Origin: Clostridia bacterium
GTDB lineage: Bacteria > Bacillota > Clostridia > Christensenellales > Aristaeellaceae
Assembly (NCBI GenBank): GCA_017410455.1
Contig: JAFQQT010000040.1
Location: 22,773-86,772 of the forward strand
Direction: 5' to 3'
DNA: 64,000 bases
Below, piece after piece: positions 47,909 through 56,253 of this stretch. Both the position numbers and the translations under genes were made by a program. How positions within the stretch are numbered: position 1 is the first letter of the stretch; each line of letters opens with the position of its first letter. The notes under the pieces are model-generated. The model was not told the DNA's origin, searched no databases, and saw nothing but the letters and a program-made list of their open reading frames with translations.

Positions 47909-48526
47909 ATGATGGTACTTTTGCTCAACGGCAGCCCCCGCCAGCGCGGCAACACCGCCCTCGCCCTTGCGGAGATGGCGAAGATCTTCGGCGAGGCCGG
48001 CGTGGAGACCGAGATCATCCAGGTGGGCAGCCAGGCCATCCGCGGCTGCGTGGCCTGCGGACGCTGCCGCGAGCTGGGCAGGTGCGTCTTTGACGATCTG
48101 GTGAATGAAACGGCGGAGAAGTTCCGTGAGGCGGACGGCATCGTCGCGGCCAGCCCGGTGTATTACGCCTCCGCCAACGCGACGCTGGTGGCGTACCTGC
48201 AGCGGATGTTCTACTCCACCCGCTTCCCCAAAGCGATGAAGGTGGGCGCGTCCGTCGCCGTTGCCCGGCGCGGCGGGTGCTCCTCCACCTTCGATGAGCT
48301 GAACAAATTCTTCACCATCTCCGGCATGCCCGTGGCCTCCAGCCAGTACTGGAACTCCGTCCACGGCGGCGCGCCCGGCGAGGCAGCCCGCGACGCCGAG
48401 GGCCTGCAGACCATGCGCACCCTGGCGCGGAACATGGTGTTCCTGATGAAGTCCATCCAGCTGGGCAAGGAGGCCTTCGGGCTGCCGGAAGCCGAGCCCC
48501 ACGCCTGGACGAACTTCATCCGCTGA
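47909..48526 (+). CDS. NADPH-dependent FMN reductase-family flavoprotein
   Basis: The 205-residue protein has a flavodoxin-like fold: VLLLNGSPRQRGNTALALAE (phosphate loop), a cysteine pattern RGCVACGRCRELGRC after strand 2, and DGIVAASPVYYASANATLVA near the isoalloxazine site. The CxxCxxxxxC pattern is that of iron-sulfur flavoproteins and related multimeric flavodoxins. It probably moves electrons from NAD(P)H to an unknown acceptor. The ATG at 47909 follows GAGGAGG. The gene is 10 bases from the HAD gene and heads the operon with GH26; the metabolic link between them is not obvious. Confidence 0.88.
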   Translation: MMVLLLNGSPRQRGNTALALAEMAKIFGEAGVETEIIQVGSQAIRGCVACGRCRELGRCVFDDLVNETAEKFREADGIVAASPVYYASANATLVAYLQRMFYSTRFPKAMKVGASVAVARRGGCSSTFDELNKFFTISGMPVASSQYWNSVHGGAPGEAARDAEGLQTMRTLARNMVFLMKSIQLGKEAFGLPEAEPHAWTNFIR

Positions 48527-48536
48527 GGCCGCCGCC

Positions 48537-49370
48537 ATGATCAAAGCGTTGTTCTTCGACCTGGACGGCACGCTCCTCACCAGCGGCAAAACCATCGCGC
48601 CCTCCACCCGCGCAGCCCTGCTGGCCTGCCGGGAGCGGGGTCTGCGCATTTACATCGCCACGGGCCGCTCCCCCCGTCTGGACAGGACGCTCAGCTGGAC
48701 GCCGGCGGATCTGGCCCTCTTTGACGGCGGCGTATACTCCAACGGCGCATGCGTGGCGATGGACGGCGCCGTCCGCTGGGCCCGCATCGACCCCGCCGCC
48801 GTGGCGGAGTGCGTCCGCCTGACTGCGACCCACGGCGCGCACATCTCATTGCACATGGACGATGGCGGCCACGCCTTCAACTTCACCCTGCCCCGCAGCA
48901 TCTGGGGGCCCTGGGGCGTGGACGAGAGCAACATCCTCCCCCTGGATGATGATGCCATCAGCCGCACGGTGAAGCTGCTGATCTTCCACGAGTACCTGAT
49001 CGACCCCGTCACGCCCCTGCCGCCTGCCCTGCTGACCGACCTGCAATCCGCCGTGGGCGAGCAGGTCAGCCTGTACCTGACCGACGGCGGCTGCACCATC
49101 CAGGCTGCCGCAAAGCAGGTCAGCAAGCTCACGGGCATCGAGGTCATCCGCGCATCCCTGGGCCTTGCGGAGGACGAGATCGCCGTATTCGGCGACGACC
49201 TGAACGACCTGCCCATGCTGGCCCGTTACCCCCACAGCATCGCCATGGGCAACGCCGTGCCGGAAGCCATAGCTGCCGCGAAGCACATCACCCGCTCCTG
49301 CGATGACAACGGAATCGCCCATGCGCTGTTGCACATCCTGTCCATCATACCGGAGGTACACGAATCATGA
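48537..49370 (+). CDS. HAD-superfamily hydrolase (Cof type)
   Basis: The 277-residue protein has the HAD motifs: FFDLDGTLLTS with the catalytic Asp pair near residue 8, IATGRSP (motif II), QVSKLTGIEVI with the motif III Lys, and FGDDLNDLPMLARYPHSIAM (motif IV). The large C2B-type cap places it in the Cof subfamily, whose members dephosphorylate sugar phosphates and flavin precursors. The last four bases overlap the start of the GH26 gene (ATGA), so translation is coupled. Confidence 0.92.
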   Translation: MIKALFFDLDGTLLTSGKTIAPSTRAALLACRERGLRIYIATGRSPRLDRTLSWTPADLALFDGGVYSNGACVAMDGAVRWARIDPAAVAECVRLTATHGAHISLHMDDGGHAFNFTLPRSIWGPWGVDESNILPLDDDAISRTVKLLIFHEYLIDPVTPLPPALLTDLQSAVGEQVSLYLTDGGCTIQAAAKQVSKLTGIEVIRASLGLAEDEIAVFGDDLNDLPMLARYPHSIAMGNAVPEAIAAAKHITRSCDDNGIAHALLHILSIIPEVHES

Positions 49371-50836
49371 AGCGCACCCTTGCCCTGATCCTCTCCCTGC
49401 TCATGCTCCTGTCCGCCCTGCCCGCTTCCGCTGAAGACGTCTGGACGCCCCGGGAGGCCCCCGTCATCCGCAACGGCATGAGCGAGGCGGACGCCCGCGC
49501 CGCCCAGGACGCCATTCTCGCCCGGGGGACGCTGCTCTTCTCCGGCAAGGCCAACAAGGGCTGGTACCCCTCCGACATCCGCTGGCTCAAAAGCACCTCG
49601 CCCGAGGACGCCGTCGCCCTCCTCTGGGCCTGCGACGACGTGACCCATGGCGGCTGGGGCGTGCTGGGCCTGAACGTGGGCGGCAGGCAGAAGGACATCG
49701 CCGCCCTCTCCGATCAGCCCGACAAGGAGCGCCTGCTGGTCTTCACCGTGGCGGAGCTGATGGAGATGGCCGGGATCACCGACCCGGCGAAGTTCACCAG
49801 ATTCAACCTCGGCGCGTGGAACGGCGGCCGCATCGCCGGGCTGTACTTCCTGCCTGCGGAGGTCGCGGCAGAGCTGGACGCCCATCTGGCTGCCGTGGAG
49901 GCCTCCCAGGCCATCATCCACACTTACGACGGCAACCTTTCCAACAGCAACGCCATCCCCGCCGCCCGCGCTGTGTATGCCTACATGCAGCAGATCCACG
50001 GCACAGCCTGCCTCACCGGGCAGATGGAGTCCACCTGGATGTCCTCCCCGGATTACGAGGTCAACTTCATCCAGAAGCACACCGGCGAACTGCCCGCCAT
50101 CCGTGGCCTGGACTTCATGCACAACGACTTCCAGGGCGTGGTGAACCGCGCCATCTCCTGGTGGGAGCAGGGCGGCATCCCCCACATCTGCTGGCACACC
50201 GGCAGCGACTTCGCCTCCGGCTACAATGAAAGCCTGTCCCACAACCTGGACTGGGAGAACGCCCTCACCCCCGGCACGGCGGAATACGCCGCCCTCCTTT
50301 CCGCCATGGACCGCGCGGTGCCCTACCTGCAGCAGCTGGAGGACGCGGGCGTGCCCGTGCTGTGGCGCCCCTTCCACGAGCTGGACGGCGGCTGGTTCTG
50401 GTGGAGCAAGGGCGGCAGCGAAGCCTTCGTGAAGCTCTGGCAGCTGATGTACAGCCGCTACACCGATTACTGGGGCCTGGACAACCTCATCTGGGTACTG
50501 GGCTACTCCCAGAACGGCGGCGACATGGCCGCCTGGTACCCCGGCGACGCCTATGTGGACGTCATCGGCGCGGACAGCTACCACGGCGGCGCCGAGGGCC
50601 GCCTGTACGCCGAGGTCGCCGCCATCGCCCCCGAAGGCATGCCCATCGTGTTCCACGAGTGCGGCAGCATCCCCACGCAGCAGCAGATGGAGGCCGATAA
50701 CGCCCCCTGGGTGATGTTCATGGTCTGGCACACCAGCCACCTGACCGACGGCAAGTCGAACACCCCTGCGTCCCTGAAGGAAATCTACGAGGGCGAATGG
50801 TTCATCACCCTGGATGAACTGCCCGATTTCCACTGA
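49367..50836 (+). CDS. Secreted GH26 beta-mannanase-type enzyme
   Basis: The 489-residue protein has a signal peptide (MKRTLALILSLLMLLSALPASAED). Residues about 30-170 form an N-terminal beta-rich domain that may bind carbohydrate (LLFSGKANKGWYPSDIRWL). The GH26 barrel follows: GLDFMHND, GGIPHICWHTGSD, acid/base Glu338 in LWRPFHELDGGWFWW and nucleophile Glu431 in VFHECGS. GH26 enzymes cleave beta-mannans, or in a few cases mixed-linkage glucans or xylans, by a retaining mechanism. It is an unusual partner for a HAD phosphatase and a flavoprotein, but the ATGA overlap leaves little doubt about co-expression. Confidence 0.92.
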   Translation: MKRTLALILSLLMLLSALPASAEDVWTPREAPVIRNGMSEADARAAQDAILARGTLLFSGKANKGWYPSDIRWLKSTSPEDAVALLWACDDVTHGGWGVLGLNVGGRQKDIAALSDQPDKERLLVFTVAELMEMAGITDPAKFTRFNLGAWNGGRIAGLYFLPAEVAAELDAHLAAVEASQAIIHTYDGNLSNSNAIPAARAVYAYMQQIHGTACLTGQMESTWMSSPDYEVNFIQKHTGELPAIRGLDFMHNDFQGVVNRAISWWEQGGIPHICWHTGSDFASGYNESLSHNLDWENALTPGTAEYAALLSAMDRAVPYLQQLEDAGVPVLWRPFHELDGGWFWWSKGGSEAFVKLWQLMYSRYTDYWGLDNLIWVLGYSQNGGDMAAWYPGDAYVDVIGADSYHGGAEGRLYAEVAAIAPEGMPIVFHECGSIPTQQQMEADNAPWVMFMVWHTSHLTDGKSNTPASLKEIYEGEWFITLDELPDFH

Positions 50837-50908
50837 TCCCCGGCGGGAATTCGCCCCGCCGCATCCGTTGATGCCTGTGATATACCATCCCGAAGGGAGT
50901 GCTGAACC

Positions 50909-51337
50909 ATGTACAAGACCGAGATCCGCGTCAACCCCGACAATCCCGACGCCGGCATGTACACCGTCGCCTTTTACGACGAAGGCGCGGTCATCCTCAG
51001 CTGCACAAAGAATGTCACCCATGTGAACATCCCTGCGGCAATCAACGGCAAGTCCGTCATCCGCATCGGCTCCGAGGCCTTCATGCTGCACCCGCACCTG
51101 CTCTCCGTGACCCTGCCGGATACGGTGCGCACCATCGGCGACGCCGCCTTCATGGGGTGCTTCGCGCTGATGAGCGTGCACGCGGGCAAGGGGCTGGAAG
51201 CCGTGGAGGCCGGCGCCTTCGGCGACTGCGTCAACCTGCAGGAGGTGGATTTCCCCAGCCGCCCCCGCGCATCCCTGAGCGCCTTTGCCGGATGCTATCA
51301 GCTCGAAGCCGCCCGCGAACCCGTCCTCTACCCCTGA
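50909..51337 (+). CDS. Leucine-rich-repeat (BspA-like) protein
   Basis: The 142-residue protein contains about three BspA/TpLRR-type repeats: SVIRIGSEAFMLHPHLLSVT, LPDTVRTIGDAAFMGCFALM and LEAVEAGAFGDCVNLQEVDF. It has no signal peptide, so unlike most BspA proteins it is probably cytoplasmic; it may bind protein partners. The start follows GAAGGGAG. It lies 28 bases before the 51366 gene and may be co-transcribed with it. Confidence 0.8.
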   Translation: MYKTEIRVNPDNPDAGMYTVAFYDEGAVILSCTKNVTHVNIPAAINGKSVIRIGSEAFMLHPHLLSVTLPDTVRTIGDAAFMGCFALMSVHAGKGLEAVEAGAFGDCVNLQEVDFPSRPRASLSAFAGCYQLEAAREPVLYP

Positions 51338-51365
51338 CGGATGCTGAAGACAGGAGGAATCCACC

Positions 51366-53351
51366 ATGGCCCTTGCCACCACCAACCCCGTCCGCCTGCG
51401 CGATGCACACCTGATGTGCACCTGCGAGTTCCTCATCAGCCCCGCCGAAAGGACCGTCAACGGCTTCGGCCCGGAGAAGACCCTGTGCTGGCTGACGCAG
51501 CTGCCCGGCTTCCTGCAGCAAGTCAACACCGTCGCGCCGGAAACGGATCTGGCCGTTTCCCTGGTGATCGCCAGCGTCCCCGGCGGCGTGCGCACGGGGC
51601 TGGTGCTGCGCATGCGCATGCTGGATGACCACGCCACCCCCGCCCAGTGCCAGGCCGCCCTGGAGGCGCGCCTGCCCGATTATGAAAGGCTCATCGCCAG
51701 GGAAGGCCTGGCTCCGGTGCGCCCCCTGGCCGCAGAGGGCGTGTATTGCCTGCTGCCCCGCGAGGGCCTGCGCTTCCTGTGCCGCGAGCGCAACGGGAAG
51801 AGCCAGCCCCTCAGGCACAACACCCCCCTCCACGTTTCCCTCACCCAGCTGGAGAAGATCGTCGCCAGCTACCCCGGCAGCGGCCTGTGCATCACCCTCT
51901 TCCCCAACAGCCTGACCGAGGATATGAGCGACCGGGACTTCCTCATCACATCCTGGGGCTTCCCCGATATCACCCGGGACATGATGGAGCTCATGCACCT
52001 CCCGCTGGAGGTCTGCAAGGAGATCGACGCCGCCCACCTGCTGACGGGCTTTGCCTTCCTCTACGACCCCTGGACGCTGCGCGACCACATCCGCCGCAAC
52101 GCCTCCTGGGGCGAGGAGCTGGTGCGCACCACCGAGGAGGAGCTGACCGCATACCTGGGGCTCTACTATCCCCCCACCGCAGAGCCGACCCCCACGCCCG
52201 ACCCCGAAGTGCTTGCGAAGCTCACGCCCGCGCAGATCACCGATATCCTCCGCCAGCTCTCCGAGGGCCCGACCGTGGTCCTGCCGGAGATTCAGAAGGA
52301 CAGCAGCGCGGCACCCGCGTCCGACCCTGCGGCGCTCGCCGGACTCCTCCGCCAGGCCGCCGGCAGCATGGCCGCCAACACCCCCGACCTCCGCGGGCAG
52401 ATGCGCAGCGTCGTCCAGCGCTTCCGCACCAGCCTGCAGGATCAGGTGCAGCAGTCCGTGAGCAACGCCGTCAGCGGCGTGCAGCAGGGCATCGCCCAGA
52501 CCATGCAGCAGCTGCAGGACCTGCCCGGCGCGCAGCAGAAGACCCTTGAAGGCGCGCTGGAGCGCGTGCAGCGCCTGGCCGCCACGCTGCCTCCGCCGCA
52601 GATGGCCGCCGAAGCCCGCGCCGCCGGGCTGGATCAGCCCCTGGACAGCCTGACGCTGATGAAGATGGGCTTCTCCAGCGAGCAGGCGCTGCTGGACGCC
52701 GGCCTCAGCCAGGACCTGCTGTGCCTGCTGCGCTCCACCGTGCAGCTGCGCCGGCAGTGCCCCGAGATCCCCGCCGAGGGCGAGAACTGCATCACCTACG
52801 CCTTCATGGTCGGCTATCTGTACGAGGCGCTGGTCAGCAAGTACTTCGTGCCCTTCTTCAGGCTCACCGGCGGCAACCCCAAGGCGCATTATCTGAGCGA
52901 TTACACCCGCGTGGACGCAAGGCATATGCAGCGCATGTGCAACTATGCCCGCACCCGGGAAAGCTCCATGCGCACCTGGTCGCCCGAAGACTGGACCGTG
53001 TGGATGACGCTGTGCAACATGCTGCGCAGCCTGCGCAACCGCCAGCACTCCGACACAGCTACGGGCTTCATCAGCCACGGGGAGATGGCCGCCGCCTACG
53101 ACGTCTTCCTCCTCCCCAACGCCACGGCCAAGCGCACCCTCATGCGCCTGCAGGCCTTCTCCGATGCGCCCCCCGCCTGGGCCCGCGAGTTCCAGCCCAC
53201 CCTGCCCAAAGCCTGGGGCAGCACCCACGGCGAGCAGCGCAAAGCCGTGGCCGACCACGTCCTCCGCCATGCCACCGCCTTCCAGCCCAGCGTGCTGCAG
53301 TTCCTGCTGCGCTGCGGCAAGATCGCCAGCGGGGAGGGTGCAGCATGCTGA
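51366..53351 (+). CDS. Unrecognised 661-residue cytoplasmic protein
   Basis: I do not recognise this protein. It has no signal peptide or membrane helix. Residues 1-260 look like alpha/beta (TCEFLISPAERTVNGFGPEK, LVIASVPGGVRTGLVLRMRM, LCITLFPNSLTEDMSDRDFL). Residues about 270-290 are Pro/Thr-rich, and 340-430 are a long Gln-rich helical or coiled-coil segment (MRSVVQRFRTSLQDQVQQSV). The C-terminal 200 residues are helical with an RSLRNRQH motif, resembling the RxxRNxxxH element of HEPN-type domains, though this is weak. The stop overlaps the next gene by seven bases, so the two products probably act together. Confidence 0.65.
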   Translation: MALATTNPVRLRDAHLMCTCEFLISPAERTVNGFGPEKTLCWLTQLPGFLQQVNTVAPETDLAVSLVIASVPGGVRTGLVLRMRMLDDHATPAQCQAALEARLPDYERLIAREGLAPVRPLAAEGVYCLLPREGLRFLCRERNGKSQPLRHNTPLHVSLTQLEKIVASYPGSGLCITLFPNSLTEDMSDRDFLITSWGFPDITRDMMELMHLPLEVCKEIDAAHLLTGFAFLYDPWTLRDHIRRNASWGEELVRTTEEELTAYLGLYYPPTAEPTPTPDPEVLAKLTPAQITDILRQLSEGPTVVLPEIQKDSSAAPASDPAALAGLLRQAAGSMAANTPDLRGQMRSVVQRFRTSLQDQVQQSVSNAVSGVQQGIAQTMQQLQDLPGAQQKTLEGALERVQRLAATLPPPQMAAEARAAGLDQPLDSLTLMKMGFSSEQALLDAGLSQDLLCLLRSTVQLRRQCPEIPAEGENCITYAFMVGYLYEALVSKYFVPFFRLTGGNPKAHYLSDYTRVDARHMQRMCNYARTRESSMRTWSPEDWTVWMTLCNMLRSLRNRQHSDTATGFISHGEMAAAYDVFLLPNATAKRTLMRLQAFSDAPPAWAREFQPTLPKAWGSTHGEQRKAVADHVLRHATAFQPSVLQFLLRCGKIASGEGAAC

Positions 53352-54625
53352 CCCACGCGCAGCTTTTCACCTTCACCCCGCAGGAGAATGAGCAGTACAA
53401 CCTGCAGCTGACGCTCCAGAACAGCCGTCTGCTGGGCGCGGCGGACGCGCTGGACAACTACTCCTGCCACTCCCAGCCCCATGTGCTGGAGGTGATGGAG
53501 CAGTGCGACATGCTGCTGAGGAACTTTGCCCGCTGGCTGCGGCAGAAGCTGCCGGGCGTTGCGCCAGCATGGATGCGGGATCACCTGCTGCTGGCCGCCA
53601 AGCTGCACGACATTGGCATGTGCGGCACGGACAGCCTGCGCCAGCTGCTGGAGGCCACGGACAAGCTCCACAGCCTGCTCTCCGCCCCGGGCGAGCCCCC
53701 GGCCGCGCTGTGCCAGCCCTTCGTGGACACGCTGCGCACCCAGGCCCGTCAGGCGAGCATGACCAACGACACGTGGATGACCTTCCTCCGCCTGAGCGGC
53801 GACCTCACCGGCAACCGCAAGCTCCTGCTGACCACCCTGGCGGAGTATCATGAGCAGATCAAGCAGGCCATCCGCAAGCAGCACGCCGCCAACAGCGGCC
53901 GCTATATCCTCGCCCATGCCGATGAACTCTCCGCCTGCTACGGCGCGGACATCGACATCCCCACCGTGGCTGCCCTGGCCGCGCTGCACTCCAGCTCCTC
54001 CATGGATCAGACCGACGTCGTCCCCGACGGGGCAGATTACGACTTCATCCGCGACCACATCCACTGCATGGTGCGCGAGGAGCTCTCCGCCGCCCAGGCC
54101 GACCGCGTCACCCGGGACGAGCACTTCCGCCACATCGTCCACCTGGCTGCCCTGCTGCGCCTGAGCGACACCCGCCGTTCCGGCAGCCGCCTGACCAACA
54201 TGGATCAGTCCCGCCTTGTCTGCGAGGTCACCGGCGGGCAGGTCCGCCTGTACAAGGAGAAGGACGGCCTGCGGGAGGCCATCCCCCACCGCACCGCCTT
54301 TGACATCCTGGCCAGCGAGGCCCTGACCGAGTTCGGCCCCGTCACCGCCCACCCCGTTTCCGATGGCACGTGGCACATCCGCCACGAGATGACCCTGCGC
54401 CACGCCGACCTCCCCGACATGCAGCGCATCTTCGCCAGCTCCCGCCTGAAGTCCTACGCCGAGGAGATCGACACCGGCGCCCTGGTCTATCGCCTGGGTT
54501 ACAGCCACGAGATCTTCCTCCACCTGGAGGGCCTGAGCCTCCTCACCGGCGACAAGGCCGTGGAGAAGCTCCGCGCCGAGGTGGACTGGCTGCGCGAGAG
54601 CCCGCTGCAGATCGTGACGCTGTGA
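53345..54625 (+). CDS. HD-domain (phosphohydrolase-like) protein
   Basis: The 426-residue protein has a large HD domain: HSQPHVLEVMEQCDMLLRNF, LLAAKLHDIGMCG (the HD pair near residue 90), AALAALHSSSSMDQT with a further His, and HLAALLRLSDTRRSG with the final Asp. Such domains bind metal and hydrolyse nucleotides or cyclic nucleotides; the C-terminal 150 residues have a beta-rich accessory part (SRLVCEVTGGQVRLYKEKD). The ATG at 53345 follows GGAGGG at six bases. It overlaps the 661-residue gene by seven bases. A longer upstream frame is the shadow of that gene. Confidence 0.82.
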   Translation: MLTHAQLFTFTPQENEQYNLQLTLQNSRLLGAADALDNYSCHSQPHVLEVMEQCDMLLRNFARWLRQKLPGVAPAWMRDHLLLAAKLHDIGMCGTDSLRQLLEATDKLHSLLSAPGEPPAALCQPFVDTLRTQARQASMTNDTWMTFLRLSGDLTGNRKLLLTTLAEYHEQIKQAIRKQHAANSGRYILAHADELSACYGADIDIPTVAALAALHSSSSMDQTDVVPDGADYDFIRDHIHCMVREELSAAQADRVTRDEHFRHIVHLAALLRLSDTRRSGSRLTNMDQSRLVCEVTGGQVRLYKEKDGLREAIPHRTAFDILASEALTEFGPVTAHPVSDGTWHIRHEMTLRHADLPDMQRIFASSRLKSYAEEIDTGALVYRLGYSHEIFLHLEGLSLLTGDKAVEKLRAEVDWLRESPLQIVTL

Positions 54626-54672
54626 ACCGCTCCGGCGCACCGGTCTGCCTCTCCGCTTATCAGCATTCCACC

Positions 54673-54705
54673 GGCCGCTTCCCCGCTGACGGGAGGCGGC
54701 CTTTT
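54673..54705 (+). terminator. Terminator after the HD-domain gene
   Basis: GGCCGCTTCCC pairs with GGGAGGCGGCC (54673-54701) and is followed by TTTT. Confidence 0.75.
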
Positions 54706-54742
54706 CCCATGCGATTCCAGCCGAAAAAATATCGTGAAGCCC

Positions 54743-54770
54743 TTGATTTTGGCGAAAAAGAGAGTATAAT
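54743..54770 (+). promoter_or_regulatory. Promoter of the permease gene
   Basis: TTGATT (54743-54748) and TATAAT (54765-54770) are spaced by 16 bp. The leader to the start codon is about 90 bases. Confidence 0.65.
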
Positions 54771-54864
54771 GAGGACTGTTTTGCGCCTTCCCTGCCCTGC
54801 AGGGCGCGCAGCCCGCATGCAGCGACGGCGGCATGCCCCATTCATCGCAAGAGAGGGTACCATC

Positions 54865-56049
54865 ATGATCGGACAGCATCGCGCGCAGCACGCGCATTGG
54901 CTGAATCTTCGCTTCCTGTATCAGCTGGAAAGGCTCCTGGAGCGGCTCATCGCGTTCTTCAGGGCGAATGTGGTGATGACCGTGGCGCTGTGCGCGGCGC
55001 TGGTCACCAGCATCGCCGTGCCGGTGGACGCCATGTACCTGGGCTACTTCGACGTGAAGACCCTGGCGTGCCTGTTCTGCGTGCTGGCGGTGGTCTGCGC
55101 GCTGAAGAACATCCGCTTCTTCTACATCCTCGCCGGGCGCATCGTCCGCCTGTGCCGCAACGCCCGCATGAGCGTGCTGGCCCTGGTGTACATCACATTC
55201 ATCGGCTCGATGCTCATCGCCAACGACATGGCGCTGCTGACCTTCCTCCCCCTGGGCTTCTTCGTCCTCAGCTCCACGGGGAAGGAGAAGTACATGGCCT
55301 TCACCTTCATCATGCAGAACATCGCCGCCAACCTGGGCGGCATGCTGACCCCCTTCGGCAACCCGCAGAACCTGTACCTGTACACGAAGTTCTCCATCCC
55401 CACGATGGAGTTCATGCAGATCATGGCCCTGCCCTTTGCGGTGTCCATCGCGCTGATCACCCTGTGCTGCCTGATCTTCGTCAAGGCCGAGCCTCTGGAG
55501 GTGCAGGAGGAGGAAGTGCAGCTCCCCGTGAAGCGGACGGTCCTGTACCTGCTGCTGTTCGCGCTGTCCATCGCCATCGTGTTCCGCGGCGTGCCCTACT
55601 GGCTCGGCCTGGTGGTGATCCCCCTGGTGCTGTTCTTCGCCGACCGCGACGCTTTGTCGGCCGTGGACTACCCGCTGCTGCTGACCTTCGTGTTCTTCTT
55701 CATCTTCGCGGGGAACATGGCCCGCATCGAGCCGGTGCGCGCGCTCTTTTCCTGGCTGATGGAGCGCAGCACCCTCCTGTTCAGCGTCCTTTCCTGCCAG
55801 GTGATCAGCAATGTCCCCTCGGCCATCCTCCTCAGCCAGTTCACCGGCAACTACGCAGAGCTCCTGGTGGGCGTGAACATCGGCGGCGCGGGGACGCTCA
55901 TCGCCTCCCTGGCCAGCCTGATCACCTTCCGCCAGTACACCAGCCACAACCCCGGCAAAACGGGGCACTATGTGAAGCTCTTCTCCGCGTTCAACTTCGG
56001 CTTCCTCTTCCTGCTCACGGGCATCATGATGCTCGGCGGGATGATGTGA
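54865..56049 (+). CDS. Ion-transporter superfamily permease (SLC13/ArsB/CitM-like)
   Basis: The 394-residue protein has about ten membrane segments. Motifs typical of the ion transporter superfamily include SMLIANDMALLTFLPLGFFV and, in the first half, NIAANLGGMLTPFGNPQNLY, which matches the SNxGGxxxPxGxPxN signature of the NhaD/ArsB/SLC13 relatives. The second half repeats this with VISNVPSAILLSQFTGNYAE and VGVNIGGAGTLIASLASLIT. The substrate is probably an inorganic or organic anion, or Na+/H+ exchange. The ATG at 54865 follows AGAGAGGG. It is a single-gene unit. Confidence 0.88.
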   Translation: MIGQHRAQHAHWLNLRFLYQLERLLERLIAFFRANVVMTVALCAALVTSIAVPVDAMYLGYFDVKTLACLFCVLAVVCALKNIRFFYILAGRIVRLCRNARMSVLALVYITFIGSMLIANDMALLTFLPLGFFVLSSTGKEKYMAFTFIMQNIAANLGGMLTPFGNPQNLYLYTKFSIPTMEFMQIMALPFAVSIALITLCCLIFVKAEPLEVQEEEVQLPVKRTVLYLLLFALSIAIVFRGVPYWLGLVVIPLVLFFADRDALSAVDYPLLLTFVFFFIFAGNMARIEPVRALFSWLMERSTLLFSVLSCQVISNVPSAILLSQFTGNYAELLVGVNIGGAGTLIASLASLITFRQYTSHNPGKTGHYVKLFSAFNFGFLFLLTGIMMLGGMM

Positions 56050-56057
56050 GCCCCGCA

Positions 56058-56095
56058 CGCCCCCTGCTGCAGCTCCGGTTGCGGCGGGGGCGTTT
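56058..56095 (+). terminator. Terminator after the permease gene
   Basis: CGCCCCC (56058-56064) pairs with GGGGGCG (56086-56092), followed by TTTT. Confidence 0.65.
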
Positions 56096-56179
56096 TGCAT
56101 TGATGGTCCCCCTGATTCACCCCGCCCTCATCCGGGTACAATATCCACAGAAAGTCCCCCACAAATCCGCGTGTTCGCC

Positions 56180-56208
56180 TTGTGTCACGGGAACAAACGT
56201 GCTATAAT
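56180..56208 (+). promoter_or_regulatory. uvrA promoter with possible LexA box
   Basis: A perfect -10 TATAAT (56203-56208) pairs with a weak -35 TTGTGT (56180-56185) at 17 bp. In the spacer lies GAACAAACGTGC (56191-56202), one base from the Gram-positive LexA pattern GAACNNNNGTTC. SOS control of uvrA is usual in Firmicutes. Confidence 0.5.
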
Positions 56209-56253
56209 GGTTCCCGTACGCGAAACGACCGATCCACCGCGAGGTAACCGCTT

